Part shown: piece by piece, positions 12,455-25,002 of the stretch
Position numbering within the stretch: position 1 is the first letter of the stretch
How the letters are laid out: each line of letters opens with the position of its first letter
Source: Cladophialophora immunda
Taxonomy: Eukaryota > Ascomycota > Eurotiomycetes > Chaetothyriales > Herpotrichiellaceae
Direction of reading: 5' to 3'
NCBI RefSeq assembly: GCF_000835495.1
Contig: NW_015622547.1
Location: 1,240,001-1,304,000 of the forward strand
DNA length: 64,000 bases
The notes under the pieces: model-generated
What the model was told of the DNA's origin: nothing
Seen by the model: the letters and a program-made list of their open reading frames with translations, nothing else
Databases searched by the model: none
Position numbers and translations under genes: made by a program

Positions 12455-15218
12455 ATGTCTAGTCGCGAGCGTCCATCTTCAGACAGTTCATCTGACTGGG
12501 TTTCATGCAGCAGCAGCTCCTCTCCCAGTGTGAGCGACGAGGTCCGTTCCAGTGTTGGATTGCTGGCGACATTGAAAAAGAACCTCTGGTTGACGTCATG
12601 GTCACGCTGCCGCAGTCGAGCGCTGCTGGTGCCCCCAGACGGTGCTGTGTCTGGGCATGTCCATTCTATTATATCAGCTGAAGCCGAGCCTAACGGGCTT
12701 GCCCCTAGCGGGGAACCACCGATGCCTAGCCCTCAATCGCCAAACAAAATGTCCCTGAGTAGCCACTCCAGCAGTGCGTCCCGGGCTCGCTCACTATTCG
12801 CTCTCCATTTCAGTCGACACCGTCAACAACGCGAAGCCCCCTTGTCATTGGCACCAGACAGTCCGCGCACCCCCCAGCATGGCGACGACGGCGAGGTATC
12901 CAAAATCCATGTCTTGCCTTCTGACACGTTGACCTTGGCTCCTCGACTGCCTTCGAACGCTCATGTCTGGTCCGAGCTGACCAGAATGGATCTCAATAAC
13001 CCGACTCTGAGCCCTAACCTCGCAGACCTGCTCACCGGTCTGTCGAGTCCGGAAGATGCAAGCCGCAAAATGGCAGCTTTCAAGCTGCAGTCGCTCATCA
13101 ACGACCCTTCCTTTGCGGAACATTTCGTGCTTGCGGGCGGCCTGCCTCGACTGCGCGCACTCGTCCTCGAAAGCAGTGGAAATACCCTCGCGTACAGTCT
13201 GGCCAGCTTTGCTAGGCTATTAGAGGTGGACCAAGGATGGGAGGCCGTCAATGATCAGGTTGTCCAGAAGGCAAGGCTTCTCTCGTCCAGGCCATCACAA
13301 GGAACGAACACCGCTGACTGACTGCGCTTTCTACGTCCAGGTGGTGGAACTGGTTGTCTGCCAACCTTTAGTGAATATTCTCCGAGGCGCAATGGCGATA
13401 CTTGTCTCTATTGTTTCCCGACCGTATCATGCCGATCGATCCTCCCAAATCAACACCAATAACAACGCCGGCGGATTCCAAGCACTGAAACCGGCCCTTG
13501 CGGTTTACCCGCAATTCCTCGAGATGCTCGTGACAAGGTTGTCTTCCGCAGACCATGCTCTGTGCGCAAACGCCCTACAACTGATCAATTCGCTCATGCG
13601 CGACGCGATCACAAACGACAATGAAACCGAATGGCCCAAATTTATCAAACGAATACAAGATCTTGGAGTCATCAAGGCAGTATATGTGTTAATGCAGAGT
13701 TCTGCGCTACAAGATTTGGCGCATCCCTTGCTTGAATTCCAAGCATTGACCAAAATATTGCTGAGGAGGTGGAGAGACGTACCGGTGGACCTCGTTAAGC
13801 CCGAACACAGGCGGACCATCAAAGCAGTCCATCTCTCCAGCAATCCAGAGAAGCAACCTGAATACGAAGTTCGGAACGGAGAATCCAAGCCAAAGCACAA
13901 TCCCCTTAAATGGAGGCGACTCGGGTTCACCAGCGAGAACCCGGAGCCAGATTTTGCGGACATGGGGTTTCTGGGAATGATGGATCTTTCTGACTACGTC
14001 CGCAAATACCAAGATGAATTCCAGAACATTCTGCTGGAACAAGCAGTACTGCCAGAACAGCAAAGGTGCCCATTGGCCCGGGCAAGTCTGACGTTGACGG
14101 CCATTCTATTTGAGCATTTCGAAGTAGACAAAATGGACCTGGAGGATTCCAAAAGCTACCTCGCACTGGAGAGTCGGACCAATTTTGACAAGGTCTTCAA
14201 ACCGCTGTTGCTGCACTGGAGCCGGTTGCACGTTGCTGGTTTACATGCGTTCTTCAGATTGTGGAAGGCAACGGGTGCCGAGGTGGACGACTTTCCCAAG
14301 ATTGTCGAACTGGTCCGGATTTTGGTGGAGAGTGTTGTTGGTGGCGCAGATCGCACCAAAGGGATTGAAGAAATTGAGAAAGAGATGGCTGCTTTTGAGT
14401 ACGGTAAACTTCGTGAGCTGCAGATGGAGCTCCTGGAGCTGACATACGAAGACGTCTGGGGTCAACACCTTCGTGGAGTCAAGGAAGAGTTGCAAGGCGA
14501 AGCTCTGCAATTCGTCAAGGAGCAGAGGATTCGGTGCCTTTTGGCTGGAGCATGGTTTCCTAATGGAACATATACGGATCAAGAGGGCGGAGGCCCTGTA
14601 ACGGAGGATAGTCTGGTCCAAAATGCGGCGCATGGCTATCGTTTCGTCAGGCTCTCGGAGAACCGCAAATACTTACATTGGGGCGACTTTGACGAAAAGG
14701 AGGAGCAGTCGCCTTCCACCGCAAGTCTCCGGGACAAGATCGATCTGTCCATCGTGTCGTCTGTGGTTTCCAATGTCACAGCCAATGACAGGTCGTCGAT
14801 CGGCTCGGACTCGACGCTGAAAGAACTGCTACATGACCGGTTTACCACAAACAAGATCACGATCCATGGCTACCTGCCCAAATCCCGAGGCAGCCGAGAA
14901 GGGCATTCGAGGACTTCCTCAAAGACGTCCTCAGCCCGGAATGGGTCCAAAGAATCAGTTCTTCTGACCTTCCACCCGAACAGCCACAACCTTGCTTCAG
15001 AATGGCTCGATGGACTTTTGATGCTCCTTGACCAACAACCCATCACCGCCGAAACCAATGGTCTCATCCACATGATCAGCGATTACGGGTTGAAGGTTCG
15101 GCTCCTAAACGTACGATTCAATGACGAGGAGGGGATTGTGGAGGGAATGGACGGAATGGATGGTCCTGAGATACCAAGCCGAGAAGGTCTGGATGATGAC
15201 TACTATTATGAGATATGA
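12455..15218 (+). CDS. ELMO/CED-12 family protein with C-terminal PH-like region
   Basis: Two exons: 12455-13270 and 13341-15218 (897 aa). The ATG at 12455 is chosen because the frame upstream opens only with GTG. Seen: a Ser-rich, probably disordered N-terminus (about 1-175), then helical ARM-like repeats (SPNLADLLTGLSS, AFKLQSLINDPSFAEHF, LVVCQPLVNILRGAMAIL). The ELMO region lies at about 383-533 (LLEFQALTKILLRRWRDVP, GFLGMMDLSDYVRKYQDEF, ARASLTLTAILFEHFE). A C-terminal PH-like segment follows at about 680-870 (ENRKYLHWGDF, EWLDGLLMLLDQ). Known: ELMO proteins form Rac-activating complexes with DOCK proteins. Inferred: a fungal DOCK/Rac partner in polarity. The intron is best read as GC-AG (CAGAAG/gcaagg ... 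cgtccag); a GTTGTC donor 12 nt earlier also keeps frame but removes four conserved-looking residues (VVQK). Confidence 0.85.
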
Positions 15219-16778
15219 TGCCGGAGGATTTCAAGGCAAGCAACGAAGCAGGCGACCAGGGAGGACTGCCTTCCTCAGAACCGTCCTTTGGATACATCAG
15301 GATCACAGTGCTGGATGTTATCTCGGAGCAAGCAGCAAGGCCACGTTTGGGAGTCTGATGGCACCCAGAACCAAAGGAGATTGAACGAAGTTTTTGGCGA
15401 TTCCCGTGGTTGAGATACCCTGATATCATACTTGGGGCAGATGCGTGGTCGGCTGGCGTCCAATTCGAGTCCATTGAGATATCACAAGGTCGCATCGCGT
15501 GGCCACGCTCAACTGCAAGGTGTCATCTGGAGGTGCCCTGTCTGAAGAAACTTGTTCAGACTGCGCGGTGTTTCGGTGCCACCGAAGACAAGCCCTTCCT
15601 GCCATTGAGATTCGCAGGACACAGGTGTACCGCTGTTCTATCGATAAGACATGCGAGCATTTGCCTTCATCACCTTCTACACATCTTTTCGAACAAATCT
15701 CGGCGTAAGTGGTCTGAGAGGAAGGAAAAAGGACCTTTTCCCTCTCTCTTGCACGTGCTGATTCTGGGGCTACGATTGGTGATCTGAGCAATGGGGAGCG
15801 GAAATGGCAAATACACGGAGAGGAAGACTTCGCGGTGCATTTGCCTTTCCCGCCGAGGCTGCCACCCCAGCGGAGGTTCCCAGGCACTGGATCTAGCCTG
15901 TTTCAGGGGCCTTTAACCAAGACCTTGACTGTCTTTGGCGGTTCTTGGGGCTCACTGCAGGCGCCCTAGGCCATACCAAGCCTAAAACCAAAGCCCACCC
16001 GGCCAGTGGCACCCCGCCATTGCCCCGCGCCAGGCGAGATGACCGAATCAGCGCAATCACCTGCGCCCTCTTGGTGCCTCGGCCGGGCTTGGAGGCGGGA
16101 GTCTTTCACTGGCGCCACCACCAGATCGACCTCACGCCCGCCTCCAAACCACCTGGCGCAGTCTTTCGTCATGGCTGCGCAACTCGTTGCTGTCGTCAGC
16201 CTTAGCGACTCGGATTGGTTGTAGCAGGGCACATCGACCGCAGCGTTACAACAAAACTCGCCCGTCGTGTGCCTGCTGTGCTTGTCGCGTGTCTTTCAAT
16301 GGTCGAGGCAGGCATGCCCATCCGATAAGGTCTGGCTGATCGTTCCGCTGGCTGTCCCCTCCGCTCCATCCAGCACCCACCCAGCTCGAGCTAAACGATC
16401 TAGCTTTGATGTCAACTCGGCGACGTCTAGGGATCGTTCCCTCGTGCGAATCGAGGCAATGGGTTTCCAATCGTCTGTGAGGGATATGGAGCAAGGACCC
16501 ACGTCCACTCCCGAGCCCATAGGTTTTTCTTCGACTTGATAAAGCTGCTGCTGTCCCTGCATCCCTACCTTGGTCCTTCCTCCCTCGTCACTCTGACCTG
16601 TTCCCTGTGCGACGTAAGAGAATAAAAAGGAACTGTCCGTCAGGAAACGAGGAGACGGGCTAGCTAGCTTGATCCTCGAGTTGCAAGCCTTTCGATAGGT
16701 GCAACCATCTGCGACGTTGCTATACACGACATTGCTGCCTTACACGCATCTCCGTCTACAGACTAAGAGATAGCCGTC
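15219..16778. other. Intergenic region upstream of SVOP-like transporter
   Basis: 1.56 kb with no supportable gene. Three HGATAR motifs lie within 460 bp of the transporter ATG: CGATAA at 16323-16328, TGATAA at 16537-16542 and CGATAG at 16693-16698. Their number is not far from chance expectation. Confidence 0.5.
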
Positions 16779-18763
16779 ATGTCTACGGATTATCCGACAA
16801 AAGAGGTGGTGGAAACCCAAGCCGACTCGAAAGATGTCCACCATCACCACCATTCTCTCAGCGAGAGAGTGCGCCACAGCATCTCTGTGCAATTCCTCGA
16901 TGAGAACACGGTTGAAGGCCAAATCTTCTCCATGAACGATATCGATCCTGCTCTCGACAAGAAAATGCGCCTCCTGAACAATGTTGGTCCCCCCCCAAAG
17001 AATGCACAACGTCTTGGAGTTGCGAGTGGAGAGAAAGCGCCCTGGACGTGACGGTTGCTGACCAAACTTGCATAGGCCATCGACGAAATCGGCTGGACCC
17101 CCATGCATATGAAGCTTTTCTTCCTCAATGGCTTTGGCTACGCAGCCGACTCCTTGATTTTGCTGCTGCAATCAGTCACTGCCGGTCAAGCCGCACTCGA
17201 ATTCAACCCTTCTTTTAGCAATGGTCTTACCGTGGCTGCATACTGTGGCATGTTGATCGGAGCCTTGTTTTGGGGATTGAGTAGGTTCTTCCGATATCCT
17301 CCCGGCAGCGCCACTTTACTGACCGGTTTGAAGGTGCCGATGTTATTGGTCGTCGATTTGCTTTCAATGTCTCCCTGTTCAGCTGTTCAGTCTTTGCAAT
17401 AGTAGCGGGTGCTTCCCCGAACTGGTATGCCCTAGGTGCCTTCACGGCGTTGGCAGCATTCGGTTCCGGAGGCAACTTGATTCTTGACACCACGGTGTTC
17501 CTGGAATACCTCCCTGGCAACATGCAATGGCTTCTGACTCTCATGGCTTGCTGGTGGGGCCTCGCACCGGTGGTCGCAGCGGCCTTTGCATGGCCATTTC
17601 TCTCAATTTCCAAGTACAATTGCACCAGCCACGCGACTTGCACGTATGACAACAACATGGTATGTTTGCCTACCGCAATGCGACAACTGACGCGTGCTAA
17701 AAACTTGGCAACAGGGTTGGCGATATGTATGGTACTCAAACGGAGCGTTAATCTTGGTTCTCAGTATCCTTCGTGTGACAGTCATCCGACTCAAAGAGAC
17801 GCCGAAATACCTGCTGGCGAAGGGGCAAGACCAGGAAGTTGTCAACACTTTCCAGTCGATTGCTGCCAAATACAACAGGCCTTGCTCGCTCACTATTGAG
17901 CAGCTCGACGCGTGTGGCCCTATCAAATCTACATATGGCAAATCACGCTATGGATTCTCGGAGTTCCTGGCTCACCTGCGAGGCCTCTTCGCGACGAAGA
18001 AACTCGGAGTCTCTACTTGCTTGATTTGGCTGTCGTGGACTTTGATCGGTAAGTGCGCGAGGGCGGCGTGCCAAAGTGTGCTAAAAGCTTGAGGCTAACA
18101 ACAAACTCACCAGGACTCGCATATCCGCTGTTCTACGTCTTTCTGCCCCAGTTCCTCGAGAGTCGTGGCGCCCAGACAGGGCAAAGCGGCGCCTACTACA
18201 CCTGGCGAAACTACATGATTACGAATACGGTTGGCATTTTTGGGCCGGTCCTTGCAGGGTTCATGTGCAACTGGAAGTTCTTGGGACGAAGATATACCAT
18301 GGTGATCGGCGCTTTGATCTCCATGGCCTTCTTCTTTGCGTACACCGCCGTGCGCACCCCGGCTCAGAATATCGGCTTCACATGTGCCATTTACTTCTTT
18401 GTCAACGTGTACTATGGGACTCTCTACGCATATACTCCTGAGGTAAGTGCTGGAGGGTCCAGGCCGAAAGATCTGATGGGGAGACTAACGATACGTTTAG
18501 AGTTTGCCTTCTGCCCATCGAGCTACAGGAAATGGTATCGCAGTCGGCTGCAATCGGGTCATGGGTCTCGTCAGTGCATTTGTGGCGGCCTACTCCAACA
18601 CCGCCACAAGTGCTCCGATCTACATCTGCGCCTCCCTCTACATCGCCATGGTAAGTGGATGGCGGTTGACGAAACTTCAAGTCGAACGATGCACTAACCA
18701 GTGTTACAGGCGCTCGTGGCCGTTGTCATGCCTTTCGAGCCTTATGGAAAGAGATCAATGTAG
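16779..18763 (+). CDS. MFS transporter, SVOP/SV2-like family
   Basis: Seven exons read from consistent splice sites: 16779-16982, 17076-17280, 17334-17659, 17715-18048, 18114-18442, 18501-18650 and 18710-18763 (533 aa). Seen: a hydrophilic N-terminus with a His run (HHHHH), then AIDEIGWTPMHMKLFFLNGF leading into TM1. The MFS loop signature GLSADVIGRRFAFN spans the exon 2/3 junction. A cysteine-containing loop (YNCTSHATCTYD) and a central cytoplasmic loop (LKETPKYLLAKGQ) follow. The second half repeats the signature as KFLGRRYTMVIGAL and ends MPFEPYGKRSM. About 12 membrane segments are expected. The pattern is that of fungal SVOP-like MFS carriers, whose substrates are mostly unknown, so I do not assign one. 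It is followed on the same strand by an unrelated MFS gene 0.9 kb away. Confidence 0.85.
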
Positions 18764-19656
18764 AAAGCAGCATGTGAGACCCGCCTTGGAGACATGGTCC
18801 ACCGATATACATGATTTATGATACCCTCCCCTTGAAACGCCCGTATCAAATATATTGCTGCCCTTTTTCCCAGCGGAAGGACTTGTCCGCAAGGACTCGG
18901 GTGCAAATGCCACGAGATATCGCGTGGGAATTTGCCGCCCTCAGAGCCACTTTTATCTTCTGTCTGGCCACCTTGTGGACTGGTCGACTGATCGACTTGA
19001 TCCGGGGTGGTCCATACCTTCCTGAAGCGGTTTAAGGAACCCATGAAGATCCCACTTGGCAGCAGCAGCGCCATTGACGTCGCTTCAAACTATCAATGTT
19101 GATCGTCGTCCTCCTTCCTATCTCTATGCATCCACGCGCAGCTCCATGCATGCTTCGCGCCGTAGCTGTTCCCATTTGCCCCCCGCTTGCGACCCTTTCC
19201 TGGATCTCGACCTTCTGATTGATCCAATCCCTCCTCGCGACATCAAGCAATGCCAGGTGCGCTCCGGGAATAGCTTATCCAACCCCGGCTTTTGCTTCAT
19301 CTCTGATGCAACGTCTCGAGAATCCCCCTCCCGTCTCCCTATCAATGGTATCGCGACCTCATAGTCGGGATTGTCTCGGTGGAAATCCCGACGAAGATAA
19401 ACTCTTCCCTTCTGTCATTGATTCTAAAAGGTCAGTGGTTTTTCTGTTTTGTTTGATGGTCTGGTCTATCGAGACTCTGTTGTCCGTCTGTGCTTTCTCC
19501 CTGTGCCGGCTACCCGACGGAGCAAGTGCTTCGTTGTAACAGATTCGGTACTCCTCCTTGTTCTTTTGTCGGTGTAACATTGTTTCTCCGACCTCCTCAA
19601 CTGGATCCTTTCGTCATCGTCCAGACAGGGGTACGCGACGTACGTCCGCGGCAACC
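18764..19656. other. Intergenic region between the two MFS genes
   Basis: 893 bp, pyrimidine-rich near 19100-19650, as expected for a fungal promoter and leader. One AGATAA motif lies near 19393. No open frame is worth reporting. Confidence 0.5.
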
Positions 19657-21664
19657 ATGGGCGACATCGAAGAGAACGAGAAGTCGGTCGCCGTCCTCAA
19701 TCTTCCTGGTGGACGCTCCGTCTCGCCCGTGAACATTGAGGAACGACGGGCTTCGGTGTCTTCTGCCGCCGCGGCGAAGAAAATCCTCGAGCATAGCAAC
19801 GATGCCGACGAGGCGATGAAGGCTTTCGCCTCGGGCGAAGTTGTCGAGATTGACGAGGCCACCAACAAGCGCCTGCTGCGCATAATTGACTGGCATCTTA
19901 TGCCCCTGCTCTGCGTCATCTATGGGTTGAATTACCTTGATAAGACGACCTTGTCGTATGCCAGCATCATGGGCATCAAGACGGATATCAACCTCGTGGG
20001 CGATGACTACCAGTGGCTCTCCAGCATGTTCTACTTTGGCTATCTGGCTTGGGAGTATCCCACAAATCGACTGTTGCAGAGACTGCCGCTCGCCAAGTAT
20101 TCTGCCTTTTGTGTCGTGGCCTGGGGGACGGTTCTGGCCTTGTTCGCGACAGTCTCCAACTTCGGCGGTGCCGTTGCTATTCGATGTACGTGTCGTGCTT
20201 TCTCCCACCATCTCACTCCCTCCCGGTGTCCAAGCATCCGTCTAACGACAATATAGTCTTCCTGGGTGTTATGGAATCTGCCGTCACTCCGGGGTTCGCT
20301 CTGTTCACTTCTCAATGGTACACAAAGCGCGAGCAAGGTACCCGTACGGGCTTCTGGTTTTCATTCAACGGCTTTGGTCAGATCTTTGGTGGTCTGGTTG
20401 CGTATGGCATTGCTGTCGGCGCTCGCAAGAGCGGGACGGCCATTGCGCCCTGGAAAATCGTCTTCCTGGTCAACGGCTGCCTGACTGCTGTGCTGGGAAT
20501 CGTGTTTTTCTTCGTCATGCCGGACAACCAGCTCAATGCGCGGTGGCTGAAGCCTCGCGATCGAGTGTTGGCCGTCGAAAGAGTGAGAATCAACCAGCAG
20601 GGTATCGGCAACAAGCACTTCAAGTGGTATCAGTTGAAGGAAGCCCTGCTGGACCCATTGACCTGGGCGTTCACTTTCTACGCTCTGACGGCGGATATCC
20701 CTAACGGCGGCATCAGCAACTTCTTTTCGCAACTGGTGGGTGTTTCTTGTGCGACTCTTGCATCCCCTGTCAGCCATGTTGTCGATGCAACCCTTTGTTC
20801 GCACTTTCTTCTAATCGCACGTCTTTAGATCGTTTCCTTCGGCTATACGCCCGAGCAATCTCTCCTGTACGGCACGCCCGGCGGCGCTGTTGAGGTCGTC
20901 TCCCTCATGTTCTGCGGCTGGCTGGGCGATCGTCTAGGCCAGCGACTCCTGGTCTCCATGGGTGGTTTGTTGGTTGCCCTGCTCGGCATGATTCTTATCG
21001 TTGCCTTGCCCCTGAGCAACAACTCGGGCCGGCTAGCGGGTTACTACCTGACCCAAGCATCTCCCACCCCCTTCGTGGCTCTTCTCTCCCTGATCTCCAC
21101 CAATGTCGCCGGATATACCAAAAAGACCACTGTCGCGGCGTTGTACCTCATTGGGTACTGTGTCGGGAATATCATCGGCCCGCAAACGTTCAGACCAAAA
21201 GATGCCCCGAGGTACAGGCCGGCGGAGATTACAATCATCGTTTGCTGGGGGGCGTGTCTCATTGATCTCGCGTTCATCTGGTGGTATTGCAGGAGGATGA
21301 ACAAGAAGAAGGAGCAGCAACGGGCCGAGCCAGGATATGTCAAGCTAGAAAATCAGGAGTAAGTGCGATCCAACTTTCCTTGCACGTCTTTGCAATCCGT
21401 TCCAGGACGCGTGGGAAGGGGCGTTGAGGAGACAAGGGAGGCGGGGATAGAGGTTGACAGAGAAGAGCGGCGGCGAGGGCGTCGTCGTCTTCCCCTCTTC
21501 CGTGGATGTCTGGACTCAACTCGTCTCCCTTTTGTCTCTTCCTTCACTGCCTCCCCGTTGAGACCAGCGGCCTCGGAGTGTATCATGACTGACATGCATA
21601 TCTGTTGTGCAGGTGGCTTGATCTTACCGACAAGGAGAACCCCGAATTCAGCTACAGCCTCTAG
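19657..21664 (+). CDS. MFS transporter, Dal5-like allantoate permease / anion:cation symporter family
   Basis: Four exons: 19657-20185, 20257-20735, 20829-21358 and 21613-21664 (529 aa). Seen: a hydrophilic N-terminus of about 75 residues, then RIIDWHLMPLLCVIYGLNYL and DKTTLSYASIMGIK, the classic start of the Dal5 group. FGYLAWEYPTNRLLQRLP, LGVMESAVTPGFALFTSQWY and FWFSFNGFGQIFGGLVAYG follow. The second half includes YLTQASPTPFVALLSLISTN, VGNIIGPQTF and KDAPRYRPAEI. The tail LDLTDKENPEFSYSL* sits on a separate 52-nt last exon, and its match to the usual family C-terminus confirms the final 254-nt intron. Known substrates in the family are carboxylates such as allantoate, ureidosuccinate, nicotinate and pantothenate; the substrate here is unknown. 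It is transcribed toward the cupin gene. Confidence 0.88.
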
Positions 21665-23672
21665 GTCAGCCGATGGGTGCAATCAACGACCACTTTCTTG
21701 TGTTCGTGGAACCTTCACAATGGTGGGATGAGAATTGCTGGCAATTGCAGTGCTGGAAATTGCAGATTGCTTTGAGGTTGCTTGTGCCCCGGGACATGTG
21801 GCCCTGGGGCTCTTTTGGATCTGGTGTGCAAGAAGGAAGATAGGCGTGGGTGGAAGCATAGCGCGAGTATGACAATCCAACAAATCCTTGAAGAATGGGG
21901 TGGTGAAGCTGTGCGGGTCATCCGTTGATTCCAGCATACAGACGGGCAAAGCGTGATCGAGCACCAGCTACCGTCATCCTTCCTACCAAGTCCACGATAT
22001 ATCAATAATCTGTCCCCTAAGTCGAGATAGAGAGCCCGTGTCTCTCGCTCTCCTCTCCTCTCCTCTCCTCTCCGCCTCCCTTCAAGGCCTGCCATGCTCC
22101 CTTTTGCCCCTTAGCCTCGTGCAGCCAAAGGAGGGTAGGGTAACAGGGGAGAAGGGATGTCCTCATATGCTCCTCTTACCGTGCCTCGACGCTCTGTAAG
22201 AAACTCTTTCGAAGCCCCCTTTGTATGGGCTCTTCCTCGTTCCCGCTGGTTCCCGTTCCTCACACATGCTCTGTGTGTGGACAGTCCTGTTGCCAACCAC
22301 GGTGTCGTCTCTCTTTCCTATCCTCCATCTCTCTCTTTTTCCCGCAGGCATAATTTCTCCGTCCTGTTCCCACGCCCATTTACACTCTTCATACAGACAG
22401 ACACAAACCTAACTCTCACACACACACCCCACCGAAACCGGAGGCCCAGCTGGCATCGCTATCAGATTAGATCGTTTCCACGCATCGCATCGCATCTGAT
22501 AACGTCTAAAGTTGCCGTGGGATGTCGAGAAAGTTACGGTTCTTGCATCATCCGTGAATGACGGCCACATGCAACGCCCCGTGCGTGCATATCGTGGCAC
22601 ATTTCGCGGTGTCGTGGTCCCTGTCGTGTCGTGTCGTGGTCCTTGTCTCTGCCCTCTTCTTCGCAGTGGTTCGAAACTCTACAAAGAAAAAGAGGTCTCG
22701 TGCATCCCTTTTTGCATCCAACCTAAGTCTCCACAGGTGTCAACCTGGCCAACGAGGGCCACGTCGAGGGCTACACCGCTTCAGCAGATGGGCACGATGG
22801 GGCGCTGAGATGGAGGGGTGAGAGAGGGAGAGGGGGGGGGACAGAAACGTTCTTTTGCGGACGGTCCAATGTCCGTTGGCGGATTTGAAAGAATGAGGAT
22901 GGGATGTGCAAGAGAAACCACCACCGCTTCCCTTCGACCCATGGTCGGCATGTGAGGTCAAGGAGTTTGAGGTGAGGGGGGTGTGTGTGTGTGCTCTGGT
23001 TCTGATCCAATGGACGACGAGGCATTGTCATCGTGAAGGGTCACAGTGGTTCGTCGGTGTTGTGTGTTGGTGCCACCATGGCCAGTTGGTGTGGGATGGT
23101 TCGCAAGAAGCTAACTTTTTCCCTGTTTTCTTTTGCTTGTGTGCAATCATTTGCGGTCTGTGCAAGGCAAACACATCGAAATGGATTGGATTGCATTGGA
23201 TGTTACGGATGCTAACAGGTTTGTCCCGTGTTTGCTTGGGGAAATGCTTTGTACGGTAGCTAGTTATTTCCGCGGGACCGAGTCAGGCGTAGACGGTGCA
23301 TGCCCAATGAAACGCCTCGTAGATCTGATGACGGGAATTCCTTCTCTTTGATTTCACCCTCCTCTCTCTGGCGGGTCGCCTGCCTCCTGGACAGACAGTT
23401 TGGTGGCACGTTGTTTAGTTGCTGGCCGCCCCAGTTCCACCCCCCTCCTCGGGAATCACAAAACACATCAATCAGGGCGGCCCGACCCCAGCCATGCCGG
23501 AGACTCTACGTGGAGCGGCCTGGAACGGAAGGTTGGAGAGCTTGTTGGGACACACAACACACCATCACCTCCTTTCCCTGTACCACATGGCGACTTCTAT
23601 ACGCTGCTCTCCCCCGTTTGGTCCTGAATGGGCCCCGACTGAAACATGATACACCACCGGCACTTGCCTCCC
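21665..23672. other. Convergent intergenic region
   Basis: 2 kb between the converging Dal5-like and cupin genes. It contains a CTCTC-type pentanucleotide array (22048-22073) and a GT-run near 22981-22993. No gene is supported on either strand. Confidence 0.5.
22048..22073. repeat. CTCTC pentanucleotide repeat
   Basis: About five tandem copies of the pyrimidine-only 5-bp unit CTCTC/TCCTC are read directly from the sequence. Confidence 0.85.
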
Positions 23673-25002
23673 TTACAGATCCTTCTTCGCCCACATCCCG
23701 ATGCGCTCCTGGACATCTTCATCCTCCCAATCCTCCACGGACATGTACTGTTTGAGGAGGGGCTTCTTGCCCATCCACAGGGCCATGTAGGCGCACACGC
23801 ACTGGAACAGCCAGGGGATCCACCACCGAAGAGGCCCGAGGAACGAGAGGCCCGGGAAGATGATCAGCGCTGTGGCGGAAATGTGCCTGTTTTCGGGGCC
23901 ATGCCTGTTAGAAAAAAAAGAGAGAAATAGCCAGAGCGCGAGAGAAGAGAGAGAAAACATACTGGATCAACATGACCTGCAACAGACTTAACGGCTCCTT
24001 GCCTTCACTGATATCACTCACGTAGATCAACAGACTCTGGAAGAAGAGCCGATCCATCTTGTCGTCCATGTCCTTGGGGTTCGGATGTGCCCAGAGCAGG
24101 ATCACGCTGTCCTCCTGTGCGCCCGGGGACGGCCAGAACCGGTGAGGCATGTAGGGCGCGATGTGGTGGGGTTTCATGGGAGGCGTGTTCTGGGCCGTGT
24201 GGATGGTGTCGATCTGGGCGTACGTCGTCGTGGTGCCGACTTCGCCGGCGAGCACGGCGAAGGATTCGGACTGTTGGAAGTGCAGGTGAAGCGGCGGCGA
24301 CTAGGAGACCCGAACATGGGGGAAAGGTCAGCATCCCGCTGGATGATTGATAGAGAGATACATGTCTTGTCAGGCAGACTCGAGAATCTTATGTACCGCC
24401 CTTCCAAGGATGAACGGGGACCTAGTAGGACAAACCTGAGGATGGGCTTTCCCTTTCCTACACAGCGGATGATCATGTTTGTAAGTCGCTCGCATCAATA
24501 CACTGTGAAGAGAAGCGGTGTCAGTAAGCCGGTACGCAAGACCTATCCCCAAGGCTCAAAAACGTAAGTAGTGGGTGAAGCGCCAAAAGCCACGTCCCAA
24601 GGAAGGCTGGCCAGGGGGGCCCAGCCTTGCGACCTTCCTCTGAAACTCCATGGCCCGGATCGCATGGAACCTGAGCCCCGTTGAAGATGTGGGTGTTCCC
24701 TTCCATCCCCTCGAGTCCATAAGATGGTAGATTGTCTGAGGAACCCCCCTTGCTCGCCCACTCGACTCCGACGGGAGGATGAACGGACTCGGGGGCCAGG
24801 ACGGGATGAATGGATGACAGAATGAACGCGACAACGCGTGGAAAGGGGGGACTGGATCAACTCACGAGGCGTTCCGCGACGGCCTCGGCTGGAGAAACTC
24901 CAGGATGAAGGAGCCACTGTACAGCGTGTACGGGCCCGCGATGACCGGCTCGTCGTCCTCCTCTGCCGCGCGGGCGCTGGCTGCCGTCGGCCTGAGCGAC
25001 AT
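23673..25002 (-). CDS. Small cupin-fold protein with hydrophobic C-terminal segment
   Basis: Proposed four exons on the minus strand: 24866-25002, 24436-24502, 23963-24300 and 23673-23904 (257 aa, all phases compatible). Seen: N-terminal VIAGPYTLYSGSFILEFLQP, then the cupin motif SPPLHLHFQQSESFAVLAGE with metal-ligand-like His and Glu residues. The second cupin half is PHHIAPYMPHRFWPSPGA. After a linker come FPGLSFLGPLRWWIPWLFQC and VCAYMALWMGKKPLL, which look membrane-embedded, and an acidic tail. Known: such cupins are often metal-binding oxygenases or isomerases, including enzymes of fungal secondary metabolism. The reaction here is unknown. Exons 3 and 4 are secure. Exon 2 (67 nt) and the 363-nt first intron are the weakest part; exon 1 could join differently. 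It lies 1.1 kb downstream of the siderophore synthetase on the same strand. Confidence 0.65.
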
